Assembly (NCBI GenBank): GCA_002309015.1
Contig: DBWM01000002.1
Coordinates: 109,754 to 143,504 of the forward strand
Source of the DNA: Myxococcales bacterium UBA1238
Lineage (GTDB): Bacteria > Myxococcota_A > Bradymonadia > UBA7976 > UBA1532
DNA length: 33,751 nt
Reading direction: 5' to 3'
Positions 1 to 8,332 of the stretch are shown here, one piece after another. Numbering within the stretch: position 1 is the first letter of the stretch; the number at the start of each line of letters is the position of its first letter. Made by a program: the position numbers and the translations under genes. The notes below the pieces were generated by a model that worked only from the letters and a program-made list of their open reading frames with translations, did no database searches and was not told where the DNA came from.

Positions 1-2
1 CC

Positions 3-299
3 GAAGACGGTGACGTGGATTCGGGCACAGAAGATGCGGGCAACGCGGATGCGGGCGAAGATGCGGGCAACGCGGATTCAGGCAACGCGGATGCGAGCGA
101 AGATGCGGCTGTTCCCCGGAGCGATGCGGAAGCGAAGCCTGCGGTGCAGGATGCAGCGGTGACGGCGGATGCTGCAGATGAAGACGATGACGACGGCGGT
201 GACGACGGCTGCAGCGCTGTACCCGGATCCCGTGGAAGCAGCTGGCTCGCCTTGTTCGGTCTGCCTCTGATGCTTTGCAGGCGCAGGCGCCGCGCGTGA
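3..299 (+). CDS. C-terminal fragment of a MYXO-CTERM surface protein
   Basis: The reading frame is open from the left edge, so only the last roughly 98 residues of a longer protein are visible. What remains is an Asp/Ala/Gly-rich low-complexity linker with GNADAGED-like repeats, an acidic stretch, then DDGCSAVPG, a hydrophobic helix and a terminal Arg cluster. That tripartite tail matches the MYXO-CTERM sorting signal, in which the Cys is thought to become the surface anchor after cleavage by a myxosortase-type protease (family knowledge, not visible here). The tail is nearly the same as that of the protein at 5612-7831, and the three following proteins are trypsin-like paralogues, so the missing part may be a fourth copy; that is inference. 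A GTG at 15 is probably internal, not a real start. Confidence 0.8.
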   Translation, partial: EDGDVDSGTEDAGNADAGEDAGNADSGNADASEDAAVPRSDAEAKPAVQDAAVTADAADEDDDDGGDDGCSAVPGSRGSSWLALFGLPLMLCRRRRRA

Positions 300-754
300 T
301 CCCCTGCGATACAGCCTGATCCCCATACGGGCGGGCTGCATTTGCATCTCTCACTTCACCTCAGATCCTGCAGCGAACGGCCGCCATGGATAGAAGGGCT
401 CCGCTCACCGCTGGTGGCGAGGGTCATGATGCCTCCTTTGATGCGGGTGGAAGCTGGGCCGATGCCTGAAGCCTTGCGGGAAGGAGGGGATCCCTTGGGG
501 AGGGGAGCGGTTGCCCTGTCACCAGGGATCTGCTTTTGACGTGAGCGCTGCCTTCGCACCTGCAGGATCGGCAGGGCTTTCGCGTTTGCGTCGCGCGGAT
601 TTGGGGGCGTGAGACCCTCGGTTTGCAGCCCGGATGCATCCTGCGCAGGGAGCGGGGCATCGGTGGCGCAACTCAAAGATTTCTTATTTGCGGGCTTATG
701 CTACATTGGAGCGACTGCAACGTTTCACCTGATGAGCTCACGGGAGATTGAACC
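300..754. other. intergenic region upstream of the first trypsin-like gene
   Basis: This 455-bp stretch has no convincing gene; the short open frames on both strands show no recognisable protein and lack a good ribosome-binding site. Apart from the stem-loop at its left end and a Shine-Dalgarno-like GGGAG at 742-746 serving the next gene, I see no clear regulatory site. The stretch around 680-715 is AT-richer and is where a promoter would be expected, but no good -35/-10 pair stands out. Confidence 0.5.
312..338 (+). terminator. possible stem-loop terminator after the first gene
   Basis: CAGCC (312-316) pairs with GGCTG (334-338), and CCC (322-324) with GGG (329-331) round a four-base loop. 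It lies 13 bases after the stop codon and is followed by a short, imperfect T-containing run (catttgcatct). The position suits a terminator but the U-tract is weak. Confidence 0.3.
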
Positions 755-3700
755 ATGGTACGAAGACTTTGTGCGCTGTTAGCCCTTGCCTCAGTCAGCT
801 GGCAGATGACTTCCTGCAACGGTGAAGAGGAGTTGAGCCCTGCGCCCTTGCCTGAAACGGTGGCTCAGTCGATCGTCAACGGCGTGAACGAATCCGGATT
901 CCCTGCGGTGGGCGCCCTCGTTTACCATCTGAGAAGCGGTCAGACATACAAGGGAAGCTTTTGCAGCGGTACGCTGATACGCAAAAACTGGGTGCTGACG
1001 GCCGCGCACTGTCTCGACGAGCCCGCATACCCTGACGACATCGCCTTTTTGGTGGGCGAGCATGCCGAAACGAACGAGGCGACCGGTGCTGTGCCCAGCG
1101 GCTCACGGGTGTATCGGGCCCAAAGAACCATCATTCACCCGCTCTACGAGAGCGATGTGAAGGTTTACGACATCGGATTGGTTCAGCTGAAGGAGAATGT
1201 GCGGGGTGTGGATCCCATGCCGCTCTTCGCGGGCGATCTCAACGCATATGAGGGGACCTCAACCAAGTCTGTGGGATACGGTGCAACGGCTTACGACTCA
1301 GAAGCGAACGATTCGCGCAGGCGTTCGACGGATCTCACGCTCATGGCGGCGTTCGACGGCGAATACTACGTTCAGGGATCGGGGACCGGTATTTGCTATG
1401 GCGATTCGGGCGGAGCCAACCTGATCCATGTTGGAAACGCGTGGCAGCTGGCGGGCGTGCATTCCAGGGGATGGCCTGCGGACGACGGCGATGAATGTCT
1501 TGGGCCTACGGTGATGACTTCCGTCGAAGCGTACCGCAGCTGGATCCTTCAGAACATGGGAGAAAGCGCAGACTGCAATCGCGATCCCTCCTTATGCCAT
1601 TGCGATGAAGCCTGCCAGCCAGACGGTCAATGCGCCCTTTACAGCTGTGACACGCGGGCGACATGCGGTGAACTGCTCTATTTCGATGGAGACATGGATG
1701 CCTACTTGCGCCTTCGCCTGTCGATGACACCTGAAAGCCTCAGGCGCTACGAGCAGTTGCTGGACTGTTACTATGATGGAGGGCTGGACTGGGAGGCCTG
1801 CAAGAACGAGTACCTTTCATGCATGGCAGACGGCTTGCCCCAGGGGGAGGGGGAGAACAACTGTGTGAGCACGACGGATTGCCTCCTCAATGCTTATCAG
1901 GATGAAGATCGCATCGCGCAATGCCTGATCAATGCAAAAGGGGAGGCCTCCCTGCGTGCGAACAGCCTCTATTACTGCGCGGCGTTCTATGATTGCTGGA
2001 TCAGCACGCCCGTCGTCCTTTCGGTGCCCTCCAACAGCTGCATGATGGATGCCTGCGAAGAAGAATGGATCGTCTGTAACGCCTATTGCGGGAACGGTGT
2101 ATGCGAGTCTTCCGAGACTGCGCAGTCATGCCCCACGGACTGCGAAGAGGATGTAGGCGGGGATATGAGCTGCGCCGAAAGCTTCGACTGCCTCTGGCTC
2201 AGCGATTACTGCGACTACTGTGAAGCGGGTTACCAGTTTCTGGGCTATGAAAGCCTCGAAGCATGCCGCGCAGCGCTCTGCAAGACCTGTTCACCCTCAG
2301 AGGAAGCGTACGATCTCCTGTTCGATGTGATCGATTGCTACAACGACTCGGACTGCATGGATCTCGATTGCGCGCTCGCAAACTGCCCCGACGAGATGAA
2401 CGCCTGCTTCCCGCCCGGTGACGGCATCTGCTCCGTGTTCGAAAGCCTGGAGACCCATCCCGAGGACTGTCACGTCTGCGGTGATGGCCTTTGCACCGTT
2501 CCGTATGAGGATCCGGAGAGCTGTTTACAGGACTGCCCGATGGAGATGCCTGCAAACGACACGTGCGAAACCGCGATCCAGATGGATGCCGAAGGCGGCC
2601 GCTATGAGAGCAACACCTCGTTTGCGAACGATAACTACAGGGGCAGAAGGAGTCCTGACGTCTTCTACCGCTTTACGCTCAGCGGGCCAGGCAAAGTGAC
2701 CCTGACCACGGGCGGTGAAGGGCTGTCGGACGAGATTGAAGACACGGTTTTATGGTTGCTTGATGGCTCGTGCAACGCGTTCGATGTCATCGCCTGGAAC
2801 GATGACATCGACATAAGAAACAGGAATTACTACTCATCGCTCACAGAAACGCTCGAGGCGGGCGATTACTACGTGGTGGTCGAAGGGTATGATGCAGACG
2901 TCAAGGGCCGTTTCTATCTCGACTACCGGGTGGAATGCGTCGGCGGTGCCTCCTGCATCGTCTGCCCCGATGGTTACTACGGTTCGCCCTGCGTGCCCTG
3001 CAGCGCGATCGATCATTGCGAAGCGGGCGCCGTGACCTGCATCAACGCCCGGGACTCCGTTTGCAGCTCGTGCGATGCCGGATATTACGGGGATCGCTGT
3101 ACCAGATGCCCGTCGATCGCGCATTGCACATCGGGCGGGGTCACCTGCAGCAGCGCCAGAGACGCCGTTTGTGCAAGCTGCGAGAAGGGGTATTACGGTG
3201 AGCAATGCACCGCATGCCCTTCCGCCGACAGTTGTGTACCAGGCCATGTGACCTGCACCAACGCTTCAGACTGGACCTGCGATCTCTGCGAAGAAGGCTA
3301 TCTGATCGGGAGCGGCCATTGCGACGTCTGCGCAGAAGGCTATTTTAATCTCTACGATGAAATGGACCATTCCACCGGGGGAATCACCTTCTACGAGACT
3401 CCATTGTGCGAGCGCTGCGAGCCCGTGGCGCATTGTAAGGGCCAGGTCACCTGCACGCTCCGCGACAATGCGGTCTGCTCCGCCTGTGAAGAGGGCTATC
3501 GCGGAAGCAAATGCGATGCCTGCGACGATGGGTATTACGCGTCGAACGCGCCCGGATCCCCCCTCATATGCACCCCCTGCGGCAATCCCATCGCCCATTG
3601 CGAACAGATCGCCAGCTGTACGAGCGCGACGGACGCCATCTGTGCAAGATGCGAAAACGGTTACTACGGCGAGCAATGCACCGCATGCGACGAGGTTCCC

Positions 3701-4972
3701 CATTGTGAAGCCTCCCACACGCATTGCACGCATACCGGAGACGTGTCCTGCGACCTGTGCGAAGAGGGATACATCCTTGAAGGCGGCCGTTGCGACAGCT
3801 GCGCTGCGGGTTATTACCCTGCGACGGATGAGGACGGCCATCAGGGAGGGGGAACGACCGATGGAGAGGGCATCCGTTGCGAGCGCTGCACGCCCGTTGC
3901 ACATTGCAGCGGCGAGGTGACCTGCAGCAGCGACCGTGATTCTGTCTGCTCCCAATGCGATGAAGGCTATCGGGGAAGCCAGTGCGATCGCTGCGCCATC
4001 TGGTATTACCCATCGAACGCGCCCGGCGAACCCCTTTCATGCAATGCCTGCTCACCCGCGCCTGTACATTGCGAAGTGATCAGCCCTTGTTCGGACGCGA
4101 GCGATACAGAATGCGTGCGCTGCGAACCCGGCTACTACGGTGAGCGCTGCGATGCCTGCAACCCCGTAGCCCATTGCAAACCAGGCGCCGTGACCTGCAC
4201 CGATGGCGGAGACTCCATTTGCACCAGCTGCGATGAGGGATATTTTGGGGAGCACTGCGATCCTGTAGCAGAAATCGAGCATTGCATCGAACATCGGCTT
4301 CAGATCGAGCCCATCTTTGAAGCGATCTGCGTGCGCTGCGAACCCGGTTACTACGGTGAGCGCTGCGATGCCTGTAAGCCTGTCGATTATTGTAGATCGG
4401 GCGCCGTGACCTGCAACAACGCCGAAGACAGCATTTGCACCAGCTGCGAATCGGGTTACTACGGAGAGCGCTGTGATCCCTGCACGCCCATCGCGCATTG
4501 CCATGAAGAGGCCCTCAATTGCACGCAGGCCGGACGCTCTTTCTGCCAGCTTTGCACAGATGGATTTGCAGGCGAGCAATGCGAATCCTGTGCCGACGGC
4601 CATTATCAGCGCATGCTGGATGAAGAGCGCTTTGAATGCGTGACCGATTGCGGTGAAGGCTACAGGGCAGATGATGTGGCGAGAGTCTGTGTCCCCTTTG
4701 AGTCCCTGCCCGAAGACTGCGCTTTGGACGATCCGGAATGCAACCGGGATGCGGATCCTCAGGATGCCGTCCCTGCAAACGACGGTGGTCCACGCGATGG
4801 ATCCCCTGCGGAAGATGCCAAACCTGCAAGCGATAAGGATGCGGAAGACAGTCAAAGCACCAGCTTCGTCATCGAAAACGGCTGCATCCAGACGCCGGGC
4901 AGAAGTTCCGGCAGCTGGCTTGCCCTCTTAAGCCTCCCGCTCCTCTGCCTCCGGCGTAAGCGACGCGCGTAA
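755..4972 (+). CDS. secreted trypsin-like serine protease with Cys-rich repeats and MYXO-CTERM tail
   Basis: A 1405-residue exported protein, predicted to be an active S1-family protease displayed on the cell surface. The start ATG has GGGAG 8 bases upstream. Residues 1-21 form a signal peptide ending in a lipobox-like MTSC (Cys21). The trypsin domain begins at IVNG (40-43) and keeps His85 (TAAHC), Asp139 (YDIGL) and Ser218 (GDSGG). The residue six before Ser218 is Gly212, so trypsin-like Arg/Lys preference is not indicated. A Cys-rich region with CGNGVCE-type repeats follows (about 280-595), then a PPC-like beta domain (about 601-731), then twelve EGF/furin-like Cys-rich units (737-1266), an acidic Asp/Ala linker and a tail with NGC, a hydrophobic helix and RRKRRA. 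The tail has NGC where paralogues have DDGCS. Substrate is unknown. Large open frames on the opposite strand are composition shadows. Confidence 0.88.
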   Translation: MVRRLCALLALASVSWQMTSCNGEEELSPAPLPETVAQSIVNGVNESGFPAVGALVYHLRSGQTYKGSFCSGTLIRKNWVLTAAHCLDEPAYPDDIAFLVGEHAETNEATGAVPSGSRVYRAQRTIIHPLYESDVKVYDIGLVQLKENVRGVDPMPLFAGDLNAYEGTSTKSVGYGATAYDSEANDSRRRSTDLTLMAAFDGEYYVQGSGTGICYGDSGGANLIHVGNAWQLAGVHSRGWPADDGDECLGPTVMTSVEAYRSWILQNMGESADCNRDPSLCHCDEACQPDGQCALYSCDTRATCGELLYFDGDMDAYLRLRLSMTPESLRRYEQLLDCYYDGGLDWEACKNEYLSCMADGLPQGEGENNCVSTTDCLLNAYQDEDRIAQCLINAKGEASLRANSLYYCAAFYDCWISTPVVLSVPSNSCMMDACEEEWIVCNAYCGNGVCESSETAQSCPTDCEEDVGGDMSCAESFDCLWLSDYCDYCEAGYQFLGYESLEACRAALCKTCSPSEEAYDLLFDVIDCYNDSDCMDLDCALANCPDEMNACFPPGDGICSVFESLETHPEDCHVCGDGLCTVPYEDPESCLQDCPMEMPANDTCETAIQMDAEGGRYESNTSFANDNYRGRRSPDVFYRFTLSGPGKVTLTTGGEGLSDEIEDTVLWLLDGSCNAFDVIAWNDDIDIRNRNYYSSLTETLEAGDYYVVVEGYDADVKGRFYLDYRVECVGGASCIVCPDGYYGSPCVPCSAIDHCEAGAVTCINARDSVCSSCDAGYYGDRCTRCPSIAHCTSGGVTCSSARDAVCASCEKGYYGEQCTACPSADSCVPGHVTCTNASDWTCDLCEEGYLIGSGHCDVCAEGYFNLYDEMDHSTGGITFYETPLCERCEPVAHCKGQVTCTLRDNAVCSACEEGYRGSKCDACDDGYYASNAPGSPLICTPCGNPIAHCEQIASCTSATDAICARCENGYYGEQCTACDEVPHCEASHTHCTHTGDVSCDLCEEGYILEGGRCDSCAAGYYPATDEDGHQGGGTTDGEGIRCERCTPVAHCSGEVTCSSDRDSVCSQCDEGYRGSQCDRCAIWYYPSNAPGEPLSCNACSPAPVHCEVISPCSDASDTECVRCEPGYYGERCDACNPVAHCKPGAVTCTDGGDSICTSCDEGYFGEHCDPVAEIEHCIEHRLQIEPIFEAICVRCEPGYYGERCDACKPVDYCRSGAVTCNNAEDSICTSCESGYYGERCDPCTPIAHCHEEALNCTQAGRSFCQLCTDGFAGEQCESCADGHYQRMLDEERFECVTDCGEGYRADDVARVCVPFESLPEDCALDDPECNRDADPQDAVPANDGGPRDGSPAEDAKPASDKDAEDSQSTSFVIENGCIQTPGRSSGSWLALLSLPLLCLRRKRRA
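3179..4120 (+). repeat. tandem duplication, two copies of 471 bp
   Basis: Copy A is 3179-3649 and copy B is 3650-4120. Each holds three Cys-rich units of 36, 66 and 55 residues, and the insertions recur at the same places in both: CERC-PVAHC in the second unit and SNAPG in the third. Equal length and equal internal order show a three-unit block duplicated as one piece. Confidence 0.85.
4121..4552 (+). repeat. tandem duplication, two copies of 216 bp
   Basis: Copies at 4121-4336 and 4337-4552 each encode two 36-residue Cys-rich units. Their first units share CEPGYYGERCDAC and SICTSC and are close at the DNA level, indicating a fairly recent event. The second unit of the first copy is the degenerate one. 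Confidence 0.8.
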
Positions 4973-5076
4973 TCTGCGATCCATCACCCATTCCCCGCAT
5001 CCCGCCTGCCTTCAACCCCTCCTTCAGAACCCACCAAAAGCATCCCGCACGCATTTACAGCAGGATCGGGGTTCCA

Positions 5077-5104
5077 TTTTTGCATCCGCAATGCATTTTT
5101 AATG
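5077..5104. repeat. intergenic repeat element R1, copy 1
   Basis: Reads roughly TTTTGCATCCGCAATGCATT and on into TTTAATG. It aligns with 7980-8005 with a few substitutions and one-base length differences in T runs. Confidence 0.5.
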
Positions 5105-5330
5105 GGGTATGCGATGGTTAAAACGCATCTCGTATGAGATTTGTAATCATATATAAAGATGTAAAAGCGTCCGCGATGCTCATATGGGGCTTCAATCAGT
5201 CATGCAACGCATCGCGCACGCGATTTGGAGATGACGATCGATGTATTTTTTTGCATCGCTGATGAAAAAATCACGGGTTGGGGTTTCAATGCGAAGCGCA
5301 GCGGATGCATGGACGAACGATCGCGTTCCC

Positions 5331-5350
5331 TTTTGAAGCGTCGCCCTTGC
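5331..5350. repeat. intergenic repeat element R2, copy 1
   Basis: TTTTGAAGCGTCGCCCTTGC differs from 8189-8208 at one base only. It occupies the equivalent place upstream of a neighbouring gene. Confidence 0.6.
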
Positions 5351-5611
5351 CTAAAAGATCGCCTGAAGCACCGGATCGCTCACAGCGTGAAGCCTTTGAT
5401 GCAGAGGAAGCGGGGCAGGTCACTCTCGCCAGCTGCGTTTGCCCATGCGCTCATCGCTCGCCACATTCGTGAGCGCCGTCCGCAAAATGGCATTTTTTTT
5501 CAATCCGTTCTTGATCCGAAGGGAGGCTTTTCTGTAAAACGCGCTGTTTTTTTGTGCGTTTCGCCTGATGTGCGTCCATGGGACGCTTTTTGGCTCGTGA
5601 GGAGATGTGGA

Positions 5612-7831
5612 ATGAAGTTGAAGCGATGGAATTTGAAGGCTGAGCGCATGCTGGTTTGCTTCTTTGCAGCTTCTGCGCTGTTTGCCTGCCAGCCTGCAGA
5701 TGGGGACGATGTGCAAAAGACGGCAAGCCTTGAGCAAAAAATGCTGAACGGCAGCCCGGAGGAGGGCTACGACGCTGTCTGCGCTCTGGTGCGCCAGAGG
5801 AATAACAAATTAAGCCTGATGGCCACCGGTACGCTGATCGCTCCGCAATGGGTGCTCAGCGCGATCAGCAGTTCGGCGCTCGATAACATCGACATCGACG
5901 CGAATTTGAGTCAGCTGTTCTTTGCCTTCGGGGATTCCATCAAGAATGAGCCCAGGCTCGTGGGCGTCGATCGCGTTGTGCGTTACCCGTATTTCGTTTT
6001 GGCTTATGGAGGCTATCTGCCGCTTCAGAACGTCGCGCTCTATCATTTAACGGAACCTGTGTCGGACATCACGCCTGCGAGCATCGCCGAGGGAGAGATT
6101 GAAGACTGGCTCGACGAGGATCTGCAATTTGTGGGCTTTGGAGCCGGCAAGGCAAAATACATCGTCAACCCGGAGGGCGGCGTTACGTGGGACGGGGATG
6201 TGGCCGAGACCATTGGCGTGCGCAACGTATCTCCCATGAAGGTGATGGATGCCCGATTGTTCGCAGGGGAGCGTGTGAGCCACCCGGATCCCGAAAACGG
6301 CGTGTATCCCTCACTGCTTTGGGTCAACGATGAGCGCTTCCTGACAGAAAGCGATATGAACGTCCTCTATGGAGCCGCTGCGGGGGATGAGGGCTCGCCC
6401 GCTTTTATTGTAGAGGACGGCGAGAAGCGCATGGTGGCCACCACCGATTACGCCAACTACGTGGGCGGGAACCTGGCCAACCGTCTGCAGACCTTTAAGC
6501 CCTGGATCGATGCGGTGATTGCGGGCGATGATCCGGACTGCAATGCCGATAAGAGCGTTTGCAGCTGCGATGAGGCCTGCATGCCCGACGGCATCTGCAA
6601 CAACTGGGTTTGCGGCGAACTGAGCGATTACAGTTGTGCTGTGGTTCATAATTATTTCCAACGGCTCTGGCAGTATGAGTACTTTCCCATCTCGGCCGCT
6701 TATTACTTCATGGATGCCACCTATAGCGGGCTTTCGCTTCACAGCGAGGCTATCGCTTGTCTGTTTGGCAGTGGTCAGGATTACAGCCCATGCGTGGAGC
6801 TTCTGGCGGCCTGCATGACCGATGGTTCGATCTCTGGCGAAGCGGATTGCTATGATACCGTCGCCTGCGAATTCAATTGCGCAGAAGAAGACTGCGGCTG
6901 TTTAAACTCGGATCGGGTCAGCAAAGAAGGCGCTCTCCATGACATAGAGATCTATTATTGCCTGGACGCCAAAGACTGCGAGCCCTATGACGTCGATTGC
7001 GCGCATCAGCATTGCCAGAAATATCTCGATGCCTGTTACGAAACCGCAGACTGCGATGTGCTTCAGAACGGCTGCCCCGATGGACAGGCTTGCGCGCCGT
7101 CGGTCTTCCATGATCCCGTTTGCAGACCCGCAGGCGACAAGGATGAAGGGGAGGCCTGCCGTCTGGGTGCGAGCGACTGCAAAGCGGATTTGATCTGCTC
7201 ACCCGTCGAACAACCCGCGGACGCTGTCTGCGTTGTGCCCTGCGACGGTCATGATGACTGTGGCGAAGGCCATTGCATCGTCAATTCGATTACGATCGCA
7301 TGGCTGGGCGAGGGCCTGGGCTATTGCGGAGAGGGCAGCGTATGCGTCGACGAAGATGACGACGGCTCCTGCGCAGAGAATGACTGCGACGACCACGATC
7401 CAAACGTCCATCCGAATGCCCGTGAAATCTGTGGCGATAACATCGATCAGGACTGCGACGGGCAAACTGATGAAGGCTGCGGGGAAGTTCCCCCGGACGA
7501 TGCCGGCACAGACAGCGACGTCGATGCGTCTGATGCCGAGTCCGATGCCGATGCGTCCGATGACGATGCGTCTGATGCCAAAGTGAACGAGGATGCCGAC
7601 ATTGGCGAGAGCGATGCGGGCGACGCTGCAGCAGCAAATGATGCAGGCGGCAATGACGCAGGCAACGGTGGCAACGGCAGTAACAGCGTGGGCGATGCGG
7701 GTACCGGCGACAAAGACGACGATGACGGCGGCGACGACGGCTGCAGCGCGATCCCCGGCCATCATTCGGGCGGCTTCTTAGCCTTCCTCTCCCTGCCTCT
7801 TCTGCTCCTCAGGCGCAGGCCGCGCGCGTGA
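5612..7831 (+). CDS. secreted trypsin-fold pseudoprotease with MopE-like motif and MYXO-CTERM tail
   Basis: A 739-residue exported protein. The ATG at 5612 is chosen because AGGAG lies 7 bases upstream and the protein then starts with a lipoprotein signal peptide ending in LFAC (Cys26). Residues about 45-290 align with the trypsin domains of its neighbours, but every catalytic residue is replaced: His by Ser86 (WVLSAISS for WVLTAAHC), Asp by Asn140 (QNVAL for YDIAL), Ser by Glu260 (GDEGSP for GDSGGP). It is therefore predicted to bind rather than cleave. A Cys-rich region shared with the paralogues follows (DCNADKSVC-CDEAC), then a MopE-like metal-binding motif at about 577-624 (DEDDDGSC, DCDDHDPNVHP, CDGQTDEGC), an Asp/Ala linker and the tail DDGCSAIPG, hydrophobic helix, RRRPRA. 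Ligand and partner are unknown. Confidence 0.87.
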   Translation: MKLKRWNLKAERMLVCFFAASALFACQPADGDDVQKTASLEQKMLNGSPEEGYDAVCALVRQRNNKLSLMATGTLIAPQWVLSAISSSALDNIDIDANLSQLFFAFGDSIKNEPRLVGVDRVVRYPYFVLAYGGYLPLQNVALYHLTEPVSDITPASIAEGEIEDWLDEDLQFVGFGAGKAKYIVNPEGGVTWDGDVAETIGVRNVSPMKVMDARLFAGERVSHPDPENGVYPSLLWVNDERFLTESDMNVLYGAAAGDEGSPAFIVEDGEKRMVATTDYANYVGGNLANRLQTFKPWIDAVIAGDDPDCNADKSVCSCDEACMPDGICNNWVCGELSDYSCAVVHNYFQRLWQYEYFPISAAYYFMDATYSGLSLHSEAIACLFGSGQDYSPCVELLAACMTDGSISGEADCYDTVACEFNCAEEDCGCLNSDRVSKEGALHDIEIYYCLDAKDCEPYDVDCAHQHCQKYLDACYETADCDVLQNGCPDGQACAPSVFHDPVCRPAGDKDEGEACRLGASDCKADLICSPVEQPADAVCVVPCDGHDDCGEGHCIVNSITIAWLGEGLGYCGEGSVCVDEDDDGSCAENDCDDHDPNVHPNAREICGDNIDQDCDGQTDEGCGEVPPDDAGTDSDVDASDAESDADASDDDASDAKVNEDADIGESDAGDAAAANDAGGNDAGNGGNGSNSVGDAGTGDKDDDDGGDDGCSAIPGHHSGGFLAFLSLPLLLLRRRPRA

Positions 7832-7840
7832 TCGATCGCA

Positions 7841-7868
7841 GCAGAGCCTCAAACCGCAGGGGCTCTGC
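7841..7868 (+). terminator. stem-loop after the pseudoprotease gene
   Basis: GCAGAGCC (7841-7848) and GGCTCTGC (7861-7868) form a perfect 8-bp stem with a 12-base loop, 9 bases after the stop codon. There is no T-run behind it, so it may be a non-canonical terminator or a 3'-end stabiliser. Confidence 0.45.
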
Positions 7869-7979
7869 GCATGATCCCTCCTTGTGATGAAGCTGAATGC
7901 ATTCGGCTTGCCGTTCATTTCAAATCAGAACAGGATGAAAAGCGTCGCTGATGCAGAAATCAGACCCCATAGCTGTATA

Positions 7980-8005
7980 TTTTGCGTCAGCGATGCATTT
8001 TAATG
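7980..8005. repeat. intergenic repeat element R1, copy 2
   Basis: Reads TTTTGCGTCAGCGATGCATT and on into TTAATG; related to 5077-5104. Confidence 0.5.
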
Positions 8006-8188
8006 CCGGATCTGAAGCTTCAGTATGCGTCGCGTATGCGGTTTGTTTTGTAAAGGGTAGTCGTAAATGCATGACGGATGCAAATTTTGCAGTCATTGGA
8101 TAATAGAAATGCGTGCGGTGAGCGTTTGACAGGTGATCGGCGATATAAAATTGCGTGAGCGATGCATGAAATGAATCACGGAGTTCAT

Positions 8189-8208
8189 TTTTGAAGCGTC
8201 GCGCTTGC
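8189..8208. repeat. intergenic repeat element R2, copy 2
   Basis: TTTTGAAGCGTCGCGCTTGC matches 5331-5350 except for one base. Confidence 0.6.
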
Positions 8209-8332
8209 GTTTTGAACCTCGGTATCGGTTTTTTGAGCGCATTTTTACCTTGCGCAGCGGAGAGAAATCCCCTTTGATCCCAAACGGGTGGCCGTTTACA
8301 ATCAAACAACCTCAATTTTCAGGAGTCTTTCA

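Larger units (their letters stand above)
2963..4552 (+). repeat. array of twelve Cys-rich EGF/furin-like units
   Basis: Each unit starts with C(D/E)xGYYGxxC and carries a later HC..G.VTC......C pattern. Eight are 36 residues long; units 4 and 7 are 66 and units 5 and 8 are 55 because of insertions. The even Cys spacing suggests a disulfide-bonded stalk that holds the protease away from the cell (inference). Unit 10 (4229-4336) has lost several cysteines. A further degenerate unit follows to about 4670. Confidence 0.85.
4973..5611. other. 639-bp intergenic region with elements shared with the gap at 7832-8332
   Basis: No supported gene. The frame of the next protein stays open upstream to 5225, but the good ribosome-binding site and signal peptide belong to the ATG at 5612, so this extension is probably non-coding. 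The region is patchily AT-rich and rich in GCGATGCA/TGCATCGC-like words. Two elements recur in the same order upstream of the gene at 8333: 5077-5104 resembles 7980-8005, and 5331-5350 matches 8189-8208 at 19 of 20 bases. A shared promoter or 5' leader region is possible. Confidence 0.5.
7832..8332. other. 501-bp intergenic region with second copies of R1 and R2
   Basis: It holds the stem-loop at 7841-7868 and second copies of the elements seen upstream of 5612 (7980-8005 and 8189-8208), plus several GCGATGCA-like words. A 131-codon open frame on the minus strand (7920-8315) has no recognisable domain and overlaps the shared elements; I do not regard it as a gene. The AGGAG at 8321-8325 is the ribosome-binding site of the next gene. 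Confidence 0.5.

Noticed and set aside
3266..4855. 229- and 267-codon frames opposite the Cys-rich repeats
   Set aside because: They mirror the repeat array, rich in Ala/Val/Gly from codon bias, and show no domain or start signal.
5225..5611. 129-codon N-terminal extension of the pseudoprotease frame
   Set aside because: It has no ribosome-binding site or signal peptide, is unlike the paralogues, and contains R2. The ATG at 5612 has AGGAG and a lipoprotein signal.
7199..7765. 188-codon hydrophobic frame opposite the Asp/Ala linker
   Set aside because: The reverse complement of Asp/Ala codons gives Val/Ile/Ala/Gly, which looks like a membrane protein but is a composition shadow.
7920..8315. 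131-codon minus-strand frame in the gap before the YA(A/G)PP gene
   Set aside because: No recognisable domain or good start; the similarity to the gap at 4973-5611 is at DNA-element level and the frame is not kept there.
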